From Aliiglaciecola sp. CAU 1673 (lineage in GTDB: Bacteria > Pseudomonadota > Gammaproteobacteria > Enterobacterales > Alteromonadaceae), in assembly GCF_029223185.1 (NCBI RefSeq), contig NZ_JARHUG010000005.1, forward strand, positions 62,001-126,000: a stretch of 64,000 bases of DNA, written 5' to 3'. The position numbers were made by a program, and so were the translations under genes. The notes beneath the pieces are model-generated. The model worked only from the letters and a program-made list of their open reading frames with translations, searched no databases and had not been told where the DNA came from. Positions within the stretch are counted from its first letter, which is position 1; each line of letters begins with the position of its first letter. Positions 54,250 to 63,094 of this stretch are shown here, in pieces.

Positions 54250-55857
54250 ATGGCCAGATTTATTCGTAAACAAGCTAAACCCGGACAAGCGCTGGATACA
54301 CCGCTTTATCTGGAGCAACATGGCCGCCCCATGACAAGGCGCGATTTCCTGGCCCAAGGGTTTCGCGCCGGCGCGGCTACAGTGATGGCAGGCTCGGTAC
54401 TAAGCCTGTTTGCCAACCCCAGAAACGCCCATGCCACCCTCTCGGCGGACTTGGAAGCACTAAAGGCCAGTTGCGGCATCGCCACCCAAGGCGCGGGCAA
54501 AATTCCCTTCATCGTCTTTGATTTGGCCGGTGGCGCCAATATTGCCGGCTCCAATGTGCTCATTGGCGGGCGCGGTGGCCAGCTGGATTTCCTGTCTACC
54601 GCCGGTTACGGCCGTCAGGGCCTGCCGGGCGATATGGTGCCTTCCATCGCCAATCCCCAAACCGGACTATCGGATTTTATTAATACCGAATTGGGCCTGG
54701 CCTTTCACAGTGACAGCGCCTTTTTGCGTGGCATTCTGGAAAAGGTGGGCGTGGGTAACAGGGCACTGATCAATGGCGCAGTGATTCCCGCGCGCTCGGA
54801 AAACGACACCGGCAATAACCCGCATAACCCTATGTATGGCATTAACAAGGCCGGGGCCGACGGCTCGCTGTTAACCCTGATTGGTTCACGTAACAGCGAT
54901 TCGGGCGGTAACTCCATGGCCCCGGCGCAGATGATTGACCCGGCGCTTCGCCCCACCAAGGTAGACCGCCCTGGAGATGTTACCGGTTTGGTGGATACCG
55001 GCGATTTAATTGGCCTTTTAAGCCAGCAAGACTCAGTGGCGGTGATGGAGTCTATCCAGCGTATCAGCGATATGAAGCTGGGCCGCACCAGCACCGGTGT
55101 GCAGCGCGATGAAGTGATTAAAGATTTGGTGCGCTGTGGCTATGTAAAAAGCGCCGATATTGCCGACAGGTTTGGTGACCCCTCCAGTTTAAATCCGGAA
55201 CTGGATCCGCTGTTGGTAGGCGACAACGGTATTTTCACCCGGGCCGAATTTGACGGTGACGGCGAGTTCCGTAAGACCGCCTCGGTGGCCAAGCTGGTGA
55301 TCAACGGCTTTGCCGGCGCCGGCACCATAACCATGGGCGGCTATGACTACCATGACGGAAGCCGCGCCACCGGTGAACTGCGTGACCTGCGTGCCGGACG
55401 TTGTATGGGCGCCTGCCTGGAATATGCCGCGCGCGTGGGCGTGCCGCTGATGCTCTACGTTTGTAGTGACGGCTCGGTGTTTAGCAACGGTATGCTGGAT
55501 GACTCGGCCAATGGCCGGGGCAAAGGGGTGTGGACTGGCGATAACTCGGCCACCGCCGCCTCGTTTTTCCTGGTCTATAACCCCGGTAGCAGACCACAGC
55601 TTTTAGGCGCCACCGCCGATACCCAGGCACGCCACCAGCAACTGGGCTTTATGCGCCCCGACGGCTCGGTGGAAACGGCCGCTAACCCGGCGGCCAATAA
55701 CGTCAATCTGCTGGTAGAAACCGTAGTCCTCAATTACCTGGCCCTGCACGGCGAACAAGGCCGCTTCAGCCAACTTTTCCCCACGCACGGACTGGGCAAC
55801 GCCACCTTGATGGATAGCCTGACGGCTTTTGCGCCTATTGTGCAAGGGCGGATTTAA
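54250..55857 (+). CDS. Tat-exported DUF1501-like protein
   Basis: A 535-residue protein with a twin-arginine signal (MTRRDFLAQGFRAGAATVM, near residues 28-46), so it is folded, perhaps with a cofactor, before export. The core has FDLAGGANIAGSNVLIGG, a long central part and GYDYHDGSRATGELRDLRAG, typical of DUF1501 (sulfatase/alkaline-phosphatase-like fold). It is nine bases after the LamG gene. DUF1501 proteins are usually encoded beside heme-domain proteins, as here. Function undefined. Confidence 0.82.
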   Translation: MARFIRKQAKPGQALDTPLYLEQHGRPMTRRDFLAQGFRAGAATVMAGSVLSLFANPRNAHATLSADLEALKASCGIATQGAGKIPFIVFDLAGGANIAGSNVLIGGRGGQLDFLSTAGYGRQGLPGDMVPSIANPQTGLSDFINTELGLAFHSDSAFLRGILEKVGVGNRALINGAVIPARSENDTGNNPHNPMYGINKAGADGSLLTLIGSRNSDSGGNSMAPAQMIDPALRPTKVDRPGDVTGLVDTGDLIGLLSQQDSVAVMESIQRISDMKLGRTSTGVQRDEVIKDLVRCGYVKSADIADRFGDPSSLNPELDPLLVGDNGIFTRAEFDGDGEFRKTASVAKLVINGFAGAGTITMGGYDYHDGSRATGELRDLRAGRCMGACLEYAARVGVPLMLYVCSDGSVFSNGMLDDSANGRGKGVWTGDNSATAASFFLVYNPGSRPQLLGATADTQARHQQLGFMRPDGSVETAANPAANNVNLLVETVVLNYLALHGEQGRFSQLFPTHGLGNATLMDSLTAFAPIVQGRI

Positions 55858-55913
55858 AGCCCCATTGGCCACCTATGTAACCACGAAAGGCCCGAATGGT
55901 TTTAGATAGTTCT

Positions 55914-57128
55914 TTAAAGATCAGGGGCCAACGGAAACACTACAATCACAGATGATAAATTGTTTGGTTGTGTGTAAATAATTGGCCCCGATGCATCTGG
56001 GGAACAATACATACCCGACCCTAACCAGCCCTTTATCATTGCCTCATCTACTGTTTGCATGGGTGTAAGCTCACCGCTTCTAATCCAGTTTCTAACTCTT
56101 CCATCACTTATTCTTTTAGCTGTTCCATCAGGCAAAAATATTTCACCACCATAGATACAAAATCTGCCAGGTAGGGCATTGTGCACTGGAGATGAAAACA
56201 AAACATCAACCTGAGCAACTTCCTCTGAAATTCCTATTCCAACATTATGATATAGATATACCTTTCCCCCATGAGAAAACCAAACTTTCCCTTCATAAAA
56301 AATCATTTGTCTGATACAGGAAAGATCATCTTTTGTCTGAATCGAATGACTAGAAACAAATCTATCCGGCTCATAAATATCAATTTTATTACAAGTTCCT
56401 ATATATAAAGTTGGAGACTTTGGATCGGAAATTAGGATACCGTCTGAATTTCTATAAACCTGGGTGTCAGCGGCCTTGCTAAAATAGTCTGAAGCTACCT
56501 GAGAAGAAGTATATTCCCCGTCATCTTGATATACGTATTGAATACCTCGATTGTAATTTCCAATACCGCCGGCGATTACCCAAGGCCTTGGCGTTGCTAT
56601 GCCTTCTATTCCACCTGCAGCCACTCTAGAGATATGCATATCATTTTCAACTTCAAAGCTTGGGCTACCACCATTGGCAGAATATCGTCCCCACTTATCA
56701 CTTGAAACCCAATAGAAATTAATCTCTCTCTCCCGCTCCCCATAGACATTAGAAGGAGCAAAATCGTAAACAAAATCATCTATGACCGCCTGGACCCAAG
56801 AGTCAGAACCTGATAATTGACCAACACCTTTTATAATAAAAGTCTTTTCCGAGCTTTCACTCGTTCCTTTCAGGTAGATCCCACTATTAGTCACGTATTC
56901 AATCATAACCGGCACATTAACTGGTATAGGAACTTCTCTAAACTCTGCGAGCTTCCCATTAGAACCACTATCAACAATAACTCCAGGGTCATTATCAATA
57001 ATTACTCCACTATTTTCTTCATTATTACTCCCTCCACACGAAAAAACACAGAACAAGAAAGACAGAAAAATAGCAATTCTTACGAATTCTTTATGAAAAC
57101 CCCTATGTGGCAGCATGTTATAACTCAT
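55914..57128 (-). CDS. Hypothetical lipoprotein, possibly beta-propeller
   Basis: The ATG at 57128 with GAGGAA upstream gives 404 residues. Lipobox VFSCGGS, then a Gly/Asp/Asn-rich linker. The remainder has repeated beta-rich segments with aromatic turns (QMIFYEGKVWFSHGGKVYLYH), suggestive of a propeller, but no family recognised. The gene is AT-rich compared with the DUF1501 operon next to it. A perfect TCACCT-N4-AGGTGA palindrome lies 134 bp upstream of the start. Confidence 0.65.
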   Translation of the reverse strand: MSYNMLPHRGFHKEFVRIAIFLSFLFCVFSCGGSNNEENSGVIIDNDPGVIVDSGSNGKLAEFREVPIPVNVPVMIEYVTNSGIYLKGTSESSEKTFIIKGVGQLSGSDSWVQAVIDDFVYDFAPSNVYGEREREINFYWVSSDKWGRYSANGGSPSFEVENDMHISRVAAGGIEGIATPRPWVIAGGIGNYNRGIQYVYQDDGEYTSSQVASDYFSKAADTQVYRNSDGILISDPKSPTLYIGTCNKIDIYEPDRFVSSHSIQTKDDLSCIRQMIFYEGKVWFSHGGKVYLYHNVGIGISEEVAQVDVLFSSPVHNALPGRFCIYGGEIFLPDGTAKRISDGRVRNWIRSGELTPMQTVDEAMIKGWLGSGMYCSPDASGPIIYTQPNNLSSVIVVFPLAPDL

Positions 57129-57452
57129 TATTTCCTCGCTATAAAAAGTCGGTTGACTTTCGCACCTTTGCAAGAAAAGAGCCAAGATAAAAATTAAATT
57201 AAAAACATATATTTAGGTTAAAAATCCAAGAAAAACAGATCGGACAGTATGTTTTTTTGACTCACCTACCCAGGTGATTTTTCAGAAAAAACAAAATTCC
57301 TCATCAAACCAATCTGGTCTGAGCACCCTATTATTATATGAATTTGAGATCTGTAGAGAATGTGTTGTCGGCAGGAATTTTAAATTGGCTGTGATCTTTA
57401 ATAATCTTTAAAATTAGGCTGGAAGTATTTTCCAGCCTGTAAACTAAACGCC
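57129..57452. other. AT-rich intergenic stretch upstream of the 404-residue lipoprotein
   Basis: 324 bp without a gene. It holds the palindrome at 57262-57277 and a partly self-complementary CAAACCAATCTGGTCTGAG near 57305. It also contains the transcription end of the PEP-CTERM pair: a GGCTGGAA / TTCCAGCC hairpin at about 57418-57437, followed by nothing T-rich on the minus strand. Confidence 0.55.
57262..57277. promoter_or_regulatory. Palindromic candidate operator, copy 1
   Basis: Perfect TCACCT-ACCC-AGGTGA. It lies 134 bp before the start of the lipoprotein gene at 57128. The same palindrome recurs near 60748 and, imperfectly, at 59498, always in front of genes of this accessory block. 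The LuxR-type regulator encoded at 59525-60652 is the natural candidate to bind it. Confidence 0.6.
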
Positions 57453-58409
57453 TTACCCAAATGTTCTTAATCTGCGTCTCTGCCAGAACAGCCCAATGAT
57501 ACCCAAAGAAAACAGCGCCAAAGATTCAGGTTCAGGAACTGGATTGGGATTGTTCGCTGTTGGCACAAAAGAGCGGGAGTAATCTGTGCCTGATTCTGAG
57601 GAAAGCTGATAGTCAGTTATTTCTACTCCATCGATCGTCACCGATTGGATACCTCCCCAGTATGACGAATTTCCAGCATCCACCAAATATCTTGCCGTAA
57701 CAGAGTTAGGCTCAGGGTATAGTGCTCCAGGAATATGGCCGTCCGCCCACATACTCAAACTGAAATATAACGGTGTTCCGACTACAAACTCTTGAAATAC
57801 GGTAAATTTACTAACGCCAAAATTTTCACTCCATATGTAGCCAAGAGGCCCAGAAACAGAATAACTGCCGTTTATCCAACTGCTGGTCGAAGATGAATAG
57901 GACTGTGCGGAGATTACTACTCTGCTGCTATCTATCCCCAAATATGGAGTACTAATATTAAAGTCCAAACCGTATCTAGCTCTGGCATTTAACGAACCCG
58001 CACTTACATTTGTATCAATGAGCATTTCTTGATAAATATCAAAGGTTACGTACCCTTTTTTATTTTCATACATATCGCCACTAATAGTAATCGAGTCAGA
58101 GTACGCTGCACTTGCGAACCCATTAACAAGCTCACCATCGTGGTGTTCAAAAGTCTGCAGAGCAGTACTTCCGAAGGTCCATATTTTTATCATTCCATAT
58201 TCTGCTATTGCATACGAACCAGATGATGATTTCGAAGTATTTGCGGAAGAAGCGGACTCAACCCTTTTTAGGTCATCAGCATATTCTTCTGAGGAAATAC
58301 GAATATTTCCCGTCTGAGACATTGTATTTGTTATCAACGTAGCATGAAGCGGCAAGGCCACACCCAAAAGAAACATTGTTACCATTATCTTGAAGTTAAA
58401 GACTTTCAT
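57453..58409 (-). CDS. PEP-CTERM sorted protein, copy B
   Basis: A 318-residue secreted protein. Signal peptide (MVTMFLLGVALPLHAT), a beta-rich mature domain, and a C-terminal PEP-CTERM signal: NPVPEPESLALFSLGIIGLF and then the basic WQRRRLRTFG. Exosortase cuts at this signal and it is usually found in polysaccharide-producing Gram-negatives. The 314-residue gene upstream, 13 bp away, is a paralogue (shared SSYWxGIQSV and GTDYSRSFVPT). No exosortase is encoded in the window. Confidence 0.88.
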   Translation of the reverse strand: MKVFNFKIMVTMFLLGVALPLHATLITNTMSQTGNIRISSEEYADDLKRVESASSANTSKSSSGSYAIAEYGMIKIWTFGSTALQTFEHHDGELVNGFASAAYSDSITISGDMYENKKGYVTFDIYQEMLIDTNVSAGSLNARARYGLDFNISTPYLGIDSSRVVISAQSYSSSTSSWINGSYSVSGPLGYIWSENFGVSKFTVFQEFVVGTPLYFSLSMWADGHIPGALYPEPNSVTARYLVDAGNSSYWGGIQSVTIDGVEITDYQLSSESGTDYSRSFVPTANNPNPVPEPESLALFSLGIIGLFWQRRRLRTFG

Positions 58410-58422
58410 AAATTCCCTATTT

Positions 58423-59367
58423 TTATTTAAAAGATTTCTTTGACTTAAAAAAACTAAACCTTTTAACGAACAGCCCTAAAAATCCTAATGACATCAACAG
58501 TAAAGATTCTGGTTCAGGAACTGGATTGGGATTACTTGGTGTTGGCACAAAAGAGCGTGAGTAATCTGTGCCTGATTCTGAGGAAAGCTGATAGTCAGTT
58601 ATCTCTTCACCATCAATAATAACGGACTGAATACCAGCCCAGTAACTGGAGTTCGAGGCGTCAATTGAGATACCGTATGAATTAGAAGAAAACCCAGATG
58701 CTGAAGCAGTGAGTCCCATATGGTTTGAGTACCATATTGATTGGCCAAAAATAAATTCTGTAGTTAACAGGAATACTGAGCCATTAAAAGTACCATCATA
58801 GATAATTCCCTTATTATCGTGATTCTCCCCATAGTAATCTCGATACACATAGTGACTATAATTCACGCGTGAACCACCCAAATTTGCATCAAACCAGATC
58901 CCGCCGCCTATAACTCCACCACTCCCCTCTCCTGGCCCTAAAATCTCTGGATTGATCTGCAAGATGTCATATTCAAGATAAAATGCGACTGTAATTTCTC
59001 CTTTTTTACCTTTATAAAATTCATTAGAAACGGTAAAGCTATCTTGAGAATATGCTCTTACTTGACTGTTTCCACCCACAGAATTCCCACCGAACGCACT
59101 CGCTTTGGCTTTAATGGTACCAGTCTTTGCAGAGGAAAAAGCAGATACTTGGAGTCCAGGGCTTGAATAACTAAGTAGTGAGTTTTCTAACAGTCCCGTG
59201 TCATTTTGCTTTAGGTCATAAGCCGGTCCTGTAAAACCGCTATTCCAGCCTAAATATATTGGATCATTAACTGATATCTTTGTTTCAACTTCAATATGCG
59301 TTGCGCTTGCTATAGGTGGCACTAGAAAGGCGGCAAGAACCAGTGCAGAACTCTTCATGTTTTTCAT
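58423..59367 (-). CDS. PEP-CTERM sorted protein, copy A
   Basis: The ATG at 59367 (GGAGAG five bases upstream) gives 314 residues. Signal peptide SALVLAAFLVPPIASA, beta-rich domain and C-terminal PEP-CTERM NPVPEPESLLLMSLGFLGLF followed by the basic KRFSFFKSKKSFK tail. It is the promoter-proximal member of a tandem pair. An imperfect copy of the accessory palindrome lies 131 bp upstream. Composition is AT-rich, unlike the core regions. Confidence 0.88.
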   Translation of the reverse strand: MKNMKSSALVLAAFLVPPIASATHIEVETKISVNDPIYLGWNSGFTGPAYDLKQNDTGLLENSLLSYSSPGLQVSAFSSAKTGTIKAKASAFGGNSVGGNSQVRAYSQDSFTVSNEFYKGKKGEITVAFYLEYDILQINPEILGPGEGSGGVIGGGIWFDANLGGSRVNYSHYVYRDYYGENHDNKGIIYDGTFNGSVFLLTTEFIFGQSIWYSNHMGLTASASGFSSNSYGISIDASNSSYWAGIQSVIIDGEEITDYQLSSESGTDYSRSFVPTPSNPNPVPEPESLLLMSLGFLGLFVKRFSFFKSKKSFK

Positions 59368-59497
59368 GATAACTCTCCTTGTGAAACAACGGAATTTGTG
59401 TTGGCAAAGCTCATGCCACATAAGAAATATCATTAATATTCAGTAGCCTATACGTTTTAAATCAGACCGATTTGAATCATATGGAAGGACATCTGAC

Positions 59498-59513
59498 TCA
59501 CCTATTCAGGGGA
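59498..59513. promoter_or_regulatory. Palindromic candidate operator, copy 2 (imperfect)
   Basis: TCACCT-ATTC-AGGGGA, one mismatch from the perfect palindrome. It lies 131 bp upstream of the PEP-CTERM start at 59367, directly after the stop of the regulator gene. It is nested in a longer inverted repeat, CTGACTC/GAGTCAG (59493-59518), which could also act as a terminator of the regulator gene on the minus strand, although no T-run follows it there. Confidence 0.5.
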
Positions 59514-59524
59514 GTCAGATTTTT

Positions 59525-60652
59525 TTAGGAGCGGAAAAGCCCCAAGGTCACCATCAACTCAGCCTGGGAATGAATACCCATTTTTTTGTAGATGGCTTTA
59601 AGGTGGGTGGCGAGGGTGTTGTAGGTCACCCCCATTTCCAGGGTAAGTTGTTGCAGCTTTTTCTTGCGGTTGATGGCCTGGATCAGCGCCAACTCTTTGG
59701 GGGTGAGGCCGTATTCTTTCATCAGGGTTGGCCAGCGCACGGCATTTTGTTTGGTCAGGGTTACCAAGCAGCAGGGCTGATCTATATCCACCAGGCCGGC
59801 ACTTCGGTCCAACGGGGCAATGGATACCAACAGGGTTTCGCCATCTGGTCGCTCCAATAAAATCGGCTCCTGCACGCCTGTGGCATGGGGCTGGTTAACG
59901 CATAAGGTTAAACATTGATGCAGTCGCAGGTTATAGGCCGATGGCCAGAGCCTGAGTGAGCCGTTTGTTACCTGAATATCTTCGCGCCCTTCCAGTTCCT
60001 GGTTGGCAAAGGCATTGGCAATTAAAATACGCCCTTGGGCATCACACACCAATACACCTTTATCCGACTGGTCGAGAATGCTTTTGCTGATGCTGGAATA
60101 GCGCTTATACAGGGTTAAATCTTTGTATATCTGCACGGCGCGGCTTAGGTGTGGGGTCACTATCTTAATCAGTTCAAAGTCACTAGCACTATAAGCAGGA
60201 TCATCGGGGCCACGATTGATGGCATAGATGGACTCGTAGATACCATCTCTTACCAAACACCCCCCCATCACATAGTGGGATTTCAGCGGCAGTAATATGC
60301 GTTGGTAGTACTCAGAATCTACCAGCGAAGACACGTCCAAATGCTCATTGATGTTTATCGCCTCTCCTTCAACGATTTGCTGCGATACCTGAAGGTAGGG
60401 ATCCTCGAGAGTCCGGCGCTGATACTCTGCAAGTGCTTGGGGACAGTGGGAAAAATTAGTTCGGAATTCGAAACCCAGCGGCTGTGGTTCATCGAGTTTC
60501 TGTAAGAAGAAAAGGGCTTTGTTTGATTGGGTGATATCCCTGAGTTGGTCAATGACGCCAGACCACTTGCCATCCAGCCCCGCCTGATAAATCTGCCCAA
60601 TCAGCTCTGACACCACACCGACTGACAGTTCCATGTTGTTGTTTTTGTCCAT
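59525..60652 (-). CDS. LuxR-family HTH transcriptional regulator
   Basis: A 375-residue regulator. Its N-terminal 200 residues are an unannotated sensory region (LDQSDKGVLVCDAQGRILIANAFA is a PAS-like core near 205-235). The C-terminal LuxR-type HTH reads LTPKELALIQAINRKKKLQQ and VTYNTLATHLKAIYKKMGI. No receiver domain, so it is not a two-component regulator. It lies among the PEP-CTERM pair and the 731-residue lipoprotein gene and is the only regulator gene there. Confidence 0.85.
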   Translation of the reverse strand: MDKNNNMELSVGVVSELIGQIYQAGLDGKWSGVIDQLRDITQSNKALFFLQKLDEPQPLGFEFRTNFSHCPQALAEYQRRTLEDPYLQVSQQIVEGEAININEHLDVSSLVDSEYYQRILLPLKSHYVMGGCLVRDGIYESIYAINRGPDDPAYSASDFELIKIVTPHLSRAVQIYKDLTLYKRYSSISKSILDQSDKGVLVCDAQGRILIANAFANQELEGREDIQVTNGSLRLWPSAYNLRLHQCLTLCVNQPHATGVQEPILLERPDGETLLVSIAPLDRSAGLVDIDQPCCLVTLTKQNAVRWPTLMKEYGLTPKELALIQAINRKKKLQQLTLEMGVTYNTLATHLKAIYKKMGIHSQAELMVTLGLFRS

Positions 60653-60747
60653 TTATTTGCAGCATAAAAACCCTTTCGGGCAATATTTTCAATTTATGCC
60701 TGATTAGGAAATAGTCAATTGTGATTTGATGCTCGCCTGAAAAAATC

Positions 60748-60763
60748 TCACCTGATTAGGTGA
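60748..60763. promoter_or_regulatory. Palindromic candidate operator, copy 3
   Basis: Perfect TCACCT-GATT-AGGTGA, extended by one more pair (CTCACCT/AGGTGAG). It lies 96 bp before the LuxR-type gene on the minus strand and 136 bp before the lipoprotein gene on the plus strand, so it may control both. A half-site with CCTGATTAGG also occurs near 60698-60707. Confidence 0.62.
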
Positions 60764-60898
60764 GGTAGAAAAGCTTACATATAGATTTACCCCCGCCATC
60801 CTTAAAAATATAAAGCACTGATATATATAACAAAATACACCGTGGCCCATTACTTGCCAATTCCTGCGTGGACCATTGACACATTCAGGAATGAAAGA

Positions 60899-63094
60899 AT
60901 GAGGAACTTAGCTCTTAGTCGCCTTGCAGCCGCCATAATCTGCACTTCTTTATTGTCGTCCTGCGGCGGCAGCAACGGAACAATAACGCCAACGCCAACG
61001 CCACCAGAGATACTAACACTGCGAATTGAGGGGCAGGTCATAGACGATGAAGTAGCTAATGCAATCGTTTCGCTCAGTTTGGGCGAGCAAAACTTCAGCA
61101 CTGCAGCTGATGCTCAGGGAGTGTATGGACTGGAAATCAGCTTTGAAAAGGGTAGCTTGCCTCAGGATACCGTGCTCCAGTTGACAGCTTCAGGTCAGGG
61201 AGGGCAAGAGCACATTGAGCTAAGTTTTGGAGTTGGCTCTTTTGACAAGCTAGTCCAATTGGCCGGTGAAGATAGGGTTTTACAGAATAGCGAAGCAGCC
61301 ACCAATATCACGCATGTCACCACAGCGATGGACTTGCTTGCGAAAGAAAAAAATGGTGATGCATATCCCAGCTCAGATGATCAGCTGGAAAGCGCCAAAA
61401 TTCAGGTTCAGCCAGATTCCTTGCTGAATTTGGCATCGGCTATCAAAGTGCTTGCCGATAACTCTGCTTTTACACCTCCCGAAGGTGTTACGACCCTCAG
61501 TTTGTTCGAGCAAGCGGCAAAACCCGAACAAGCCCTGGACAATTACCTGATCAGCCAGGGTATTAAGGATGCACAGGGCAATCTCTCTGCGCAATATTTG
61601 AAAGCACTTGAAGATGCGCAAACCGAAACGCTGTCTCAGGAAGCTGTTATTCAGGACTTCACAGAGTCTCAATTGAGCGGCAATAGCAACGTTTTCATGA
61701 TTGCCCACCATCCCGATTTCCTTCCCTGGTATTCCAATACTTTGCTGTTGAATGAAGACAAAACAGGGACATATGGGGACGAGAGAAGCGATGATCAGGT
61801 CAACAATGAGTCACCAGTTACCTGGCGTATTGAGGGCAAAAAGCTGCATGTGGATTATGAGGTTGTTGTGCCACTCGATACCTCGACAAGCCTTACAGAG
61901 GAATGGTTCGATTGGGCCACAGGCATATTTGACCAGGCCCTGGTTTCTAAACTACGCGAATGGCAACAGCAAGGCAAAATTCCTGACTGGTTGTTCATTT
62001 CAATTGCCAGACTTTCTTCAGACTTTACTTTGCTCACTGAAACGTCCTCGGGTGGAGTAGTGGCGGCCGAGCATACCTATTCCTATCAGATCAAGTTAGA
62101 TCAGTGGTTAGTAGACGAGTTACCAGCCGGTACCAGTCTGCTGGCCGAGTATCGCGTTTTTCATAGTGCAACCACCTGGAGCAAACAGTTTGAGTCCGAA
62201 ATGGACAATGGAGATGCATCAGGGAAGTGGGTACTGCCAATACCCATGGAGTTTCCTTTACTCGGCGGGAAAGTAGCACAGGACTACATGCCAGACATGC
62301 TGAACTTAAAAGAAGACGGTACTGTAGAATTTACTCTGGCAACCAATCTGAATGGCGTAACCTGGTCTGCTAACGATGGGGCAATAACACTGTCCAATGT
62401 TCAAGAAAATGGCATTAGTTATCGCTACACACCTTACAAAAAAAGAGGAAATCAATACCTGACTCTTATCGAAAGATACCAGGGCAATCAATTGCTCTCT
62501 TCCTTCAGCCGTCTTGTAACAAAGGTAGATAGTGCGGTCCACGACGCTTTTGTTCAGGATATGATCACCGAATTACCTGAATTCTACCTAGCACACAGTG
62601 GTTCAGTTGTACCCTCTCGCTGGAATGGAGAACTACTGACAACGCCAAATGTATTTGGTTATCAGTTCAATACTGATGGCAGCGCAAAGAATGTTGCCGC
62701 AGGTTATACGGACCCGTTTAACGAAACGGGTATAGAACTTAGATCTCTTCAATGGAACTGGCAATTAACGGGCAACCTTCTGACGTTATCCAGATACGAA
62801 CCGAATTGGATGTTACATATTGACCGGCACTGGTATGTTCTGGATAGGGAAGAGAAAGGAAGATATGTACTACTGGAATGGGCGACCTGGAACTCAACAG
62901 ATGAGATGGGTCTGCGTGTGGCACCCAGACTCAATATTATTGAGAAAACAAGCCTGGCCCTATGGCCTGATTTATGGAATGGAACTGACGAAGGTAACTA
63001 TATACCGGCAGAAACCGCTTCCCCTGAAGACATAAAAGCTTTGATGGTAGAGATAGGTCAACCATTAGCGATCTTTAATAAGTTCATCCACTGA
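60899..63094 (+). CDS. Large lipoprotein, unknown family
   Basis: The ATG at 60899 (AGGA nine bases upstream) gives 731 residues; the GTG at 60842 would add a hydrophilic extension before the signal peptide and is unlikely. Lipobox LLSSCGGS and a Thr-Pro linker (TPTPTPP). A carboxypeptidase-like or immunoglobulin-like module appears next (LRIEGQVIDDEVANAIVSLS, about 40-120). The rest is unrecognised. A palindrome lies 136 bp upstream. AT content is moderately raised. Confidence 0.68.
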   Translation: MRNLALSRLAAAIICTSLLSSCGGSNGTITPTPTPPEILTLRIEGQVIDDEVANAIVSLSLGEQNFSTAADAQGVYGLEISFEKGSLPQDTVLQLTASGQGGQEHIELSFGVGSFDKLVQLAGEDRVLQNSEAATNITHVTTAMDLLAKEKNGDAYPSSDDQLESAKIQVQPDSLLNLASAIKVLADNSAFTPPEGVTTLSLFEQAAKPEQALDNYLISQGIKDAQGNLSAQYLKALEDAQTETLSQEAVIQDFTESQLSGNSNVFMIAHHPDFLPWYSNTLLLNEDKTGTYGDERSDDQVNNESPVTWRIEGKKLHVDYEVVVPLDTSTSLTEEWFDWATGIFDQALVSKLREWQQQGKIPDWLFISIARLSSDFTLLTETSSGGVVAAEHTYSYQIKLDQWLVDELPAGTSLLAEYRVFHSATTWSKQFESEMDNGDASGKWVLPIPMEFPLLGGKVAQDYMPDMLNLKEDGTVEFTLATNLNGVTWSANDGAITLSNVQENGISYRYTPYKKRGNQYLTLIERYQGNQLLSSFSRLVTKVDSAVHDAFVQDMITELPEFYLAHSGSVVPSRWNGELLTTPNVFGYQFNTDGSAKNVAAGYTDPFNETGIELRSLQWNWQLTGNLLTLSRYEPNWMLHIDRHWYVLDREEKGRYVLLEWATWNSTDEMGLRVAPRLNIIEKTSLALWPDLWNGTDEGNYIPAETASPEDIKALMVEIGQPLAIFNKFIH

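Noticed and set aside
59493-59518. Intrinsic terminator reading on the plus strand (hairpin followed by T7)
   Set aside because: A T-run follows on the plus strand, but no plus-strand gene ends there. The hairpin coincides with the imperfect operator palindrome, so it is kept as a candidate regulatory site.
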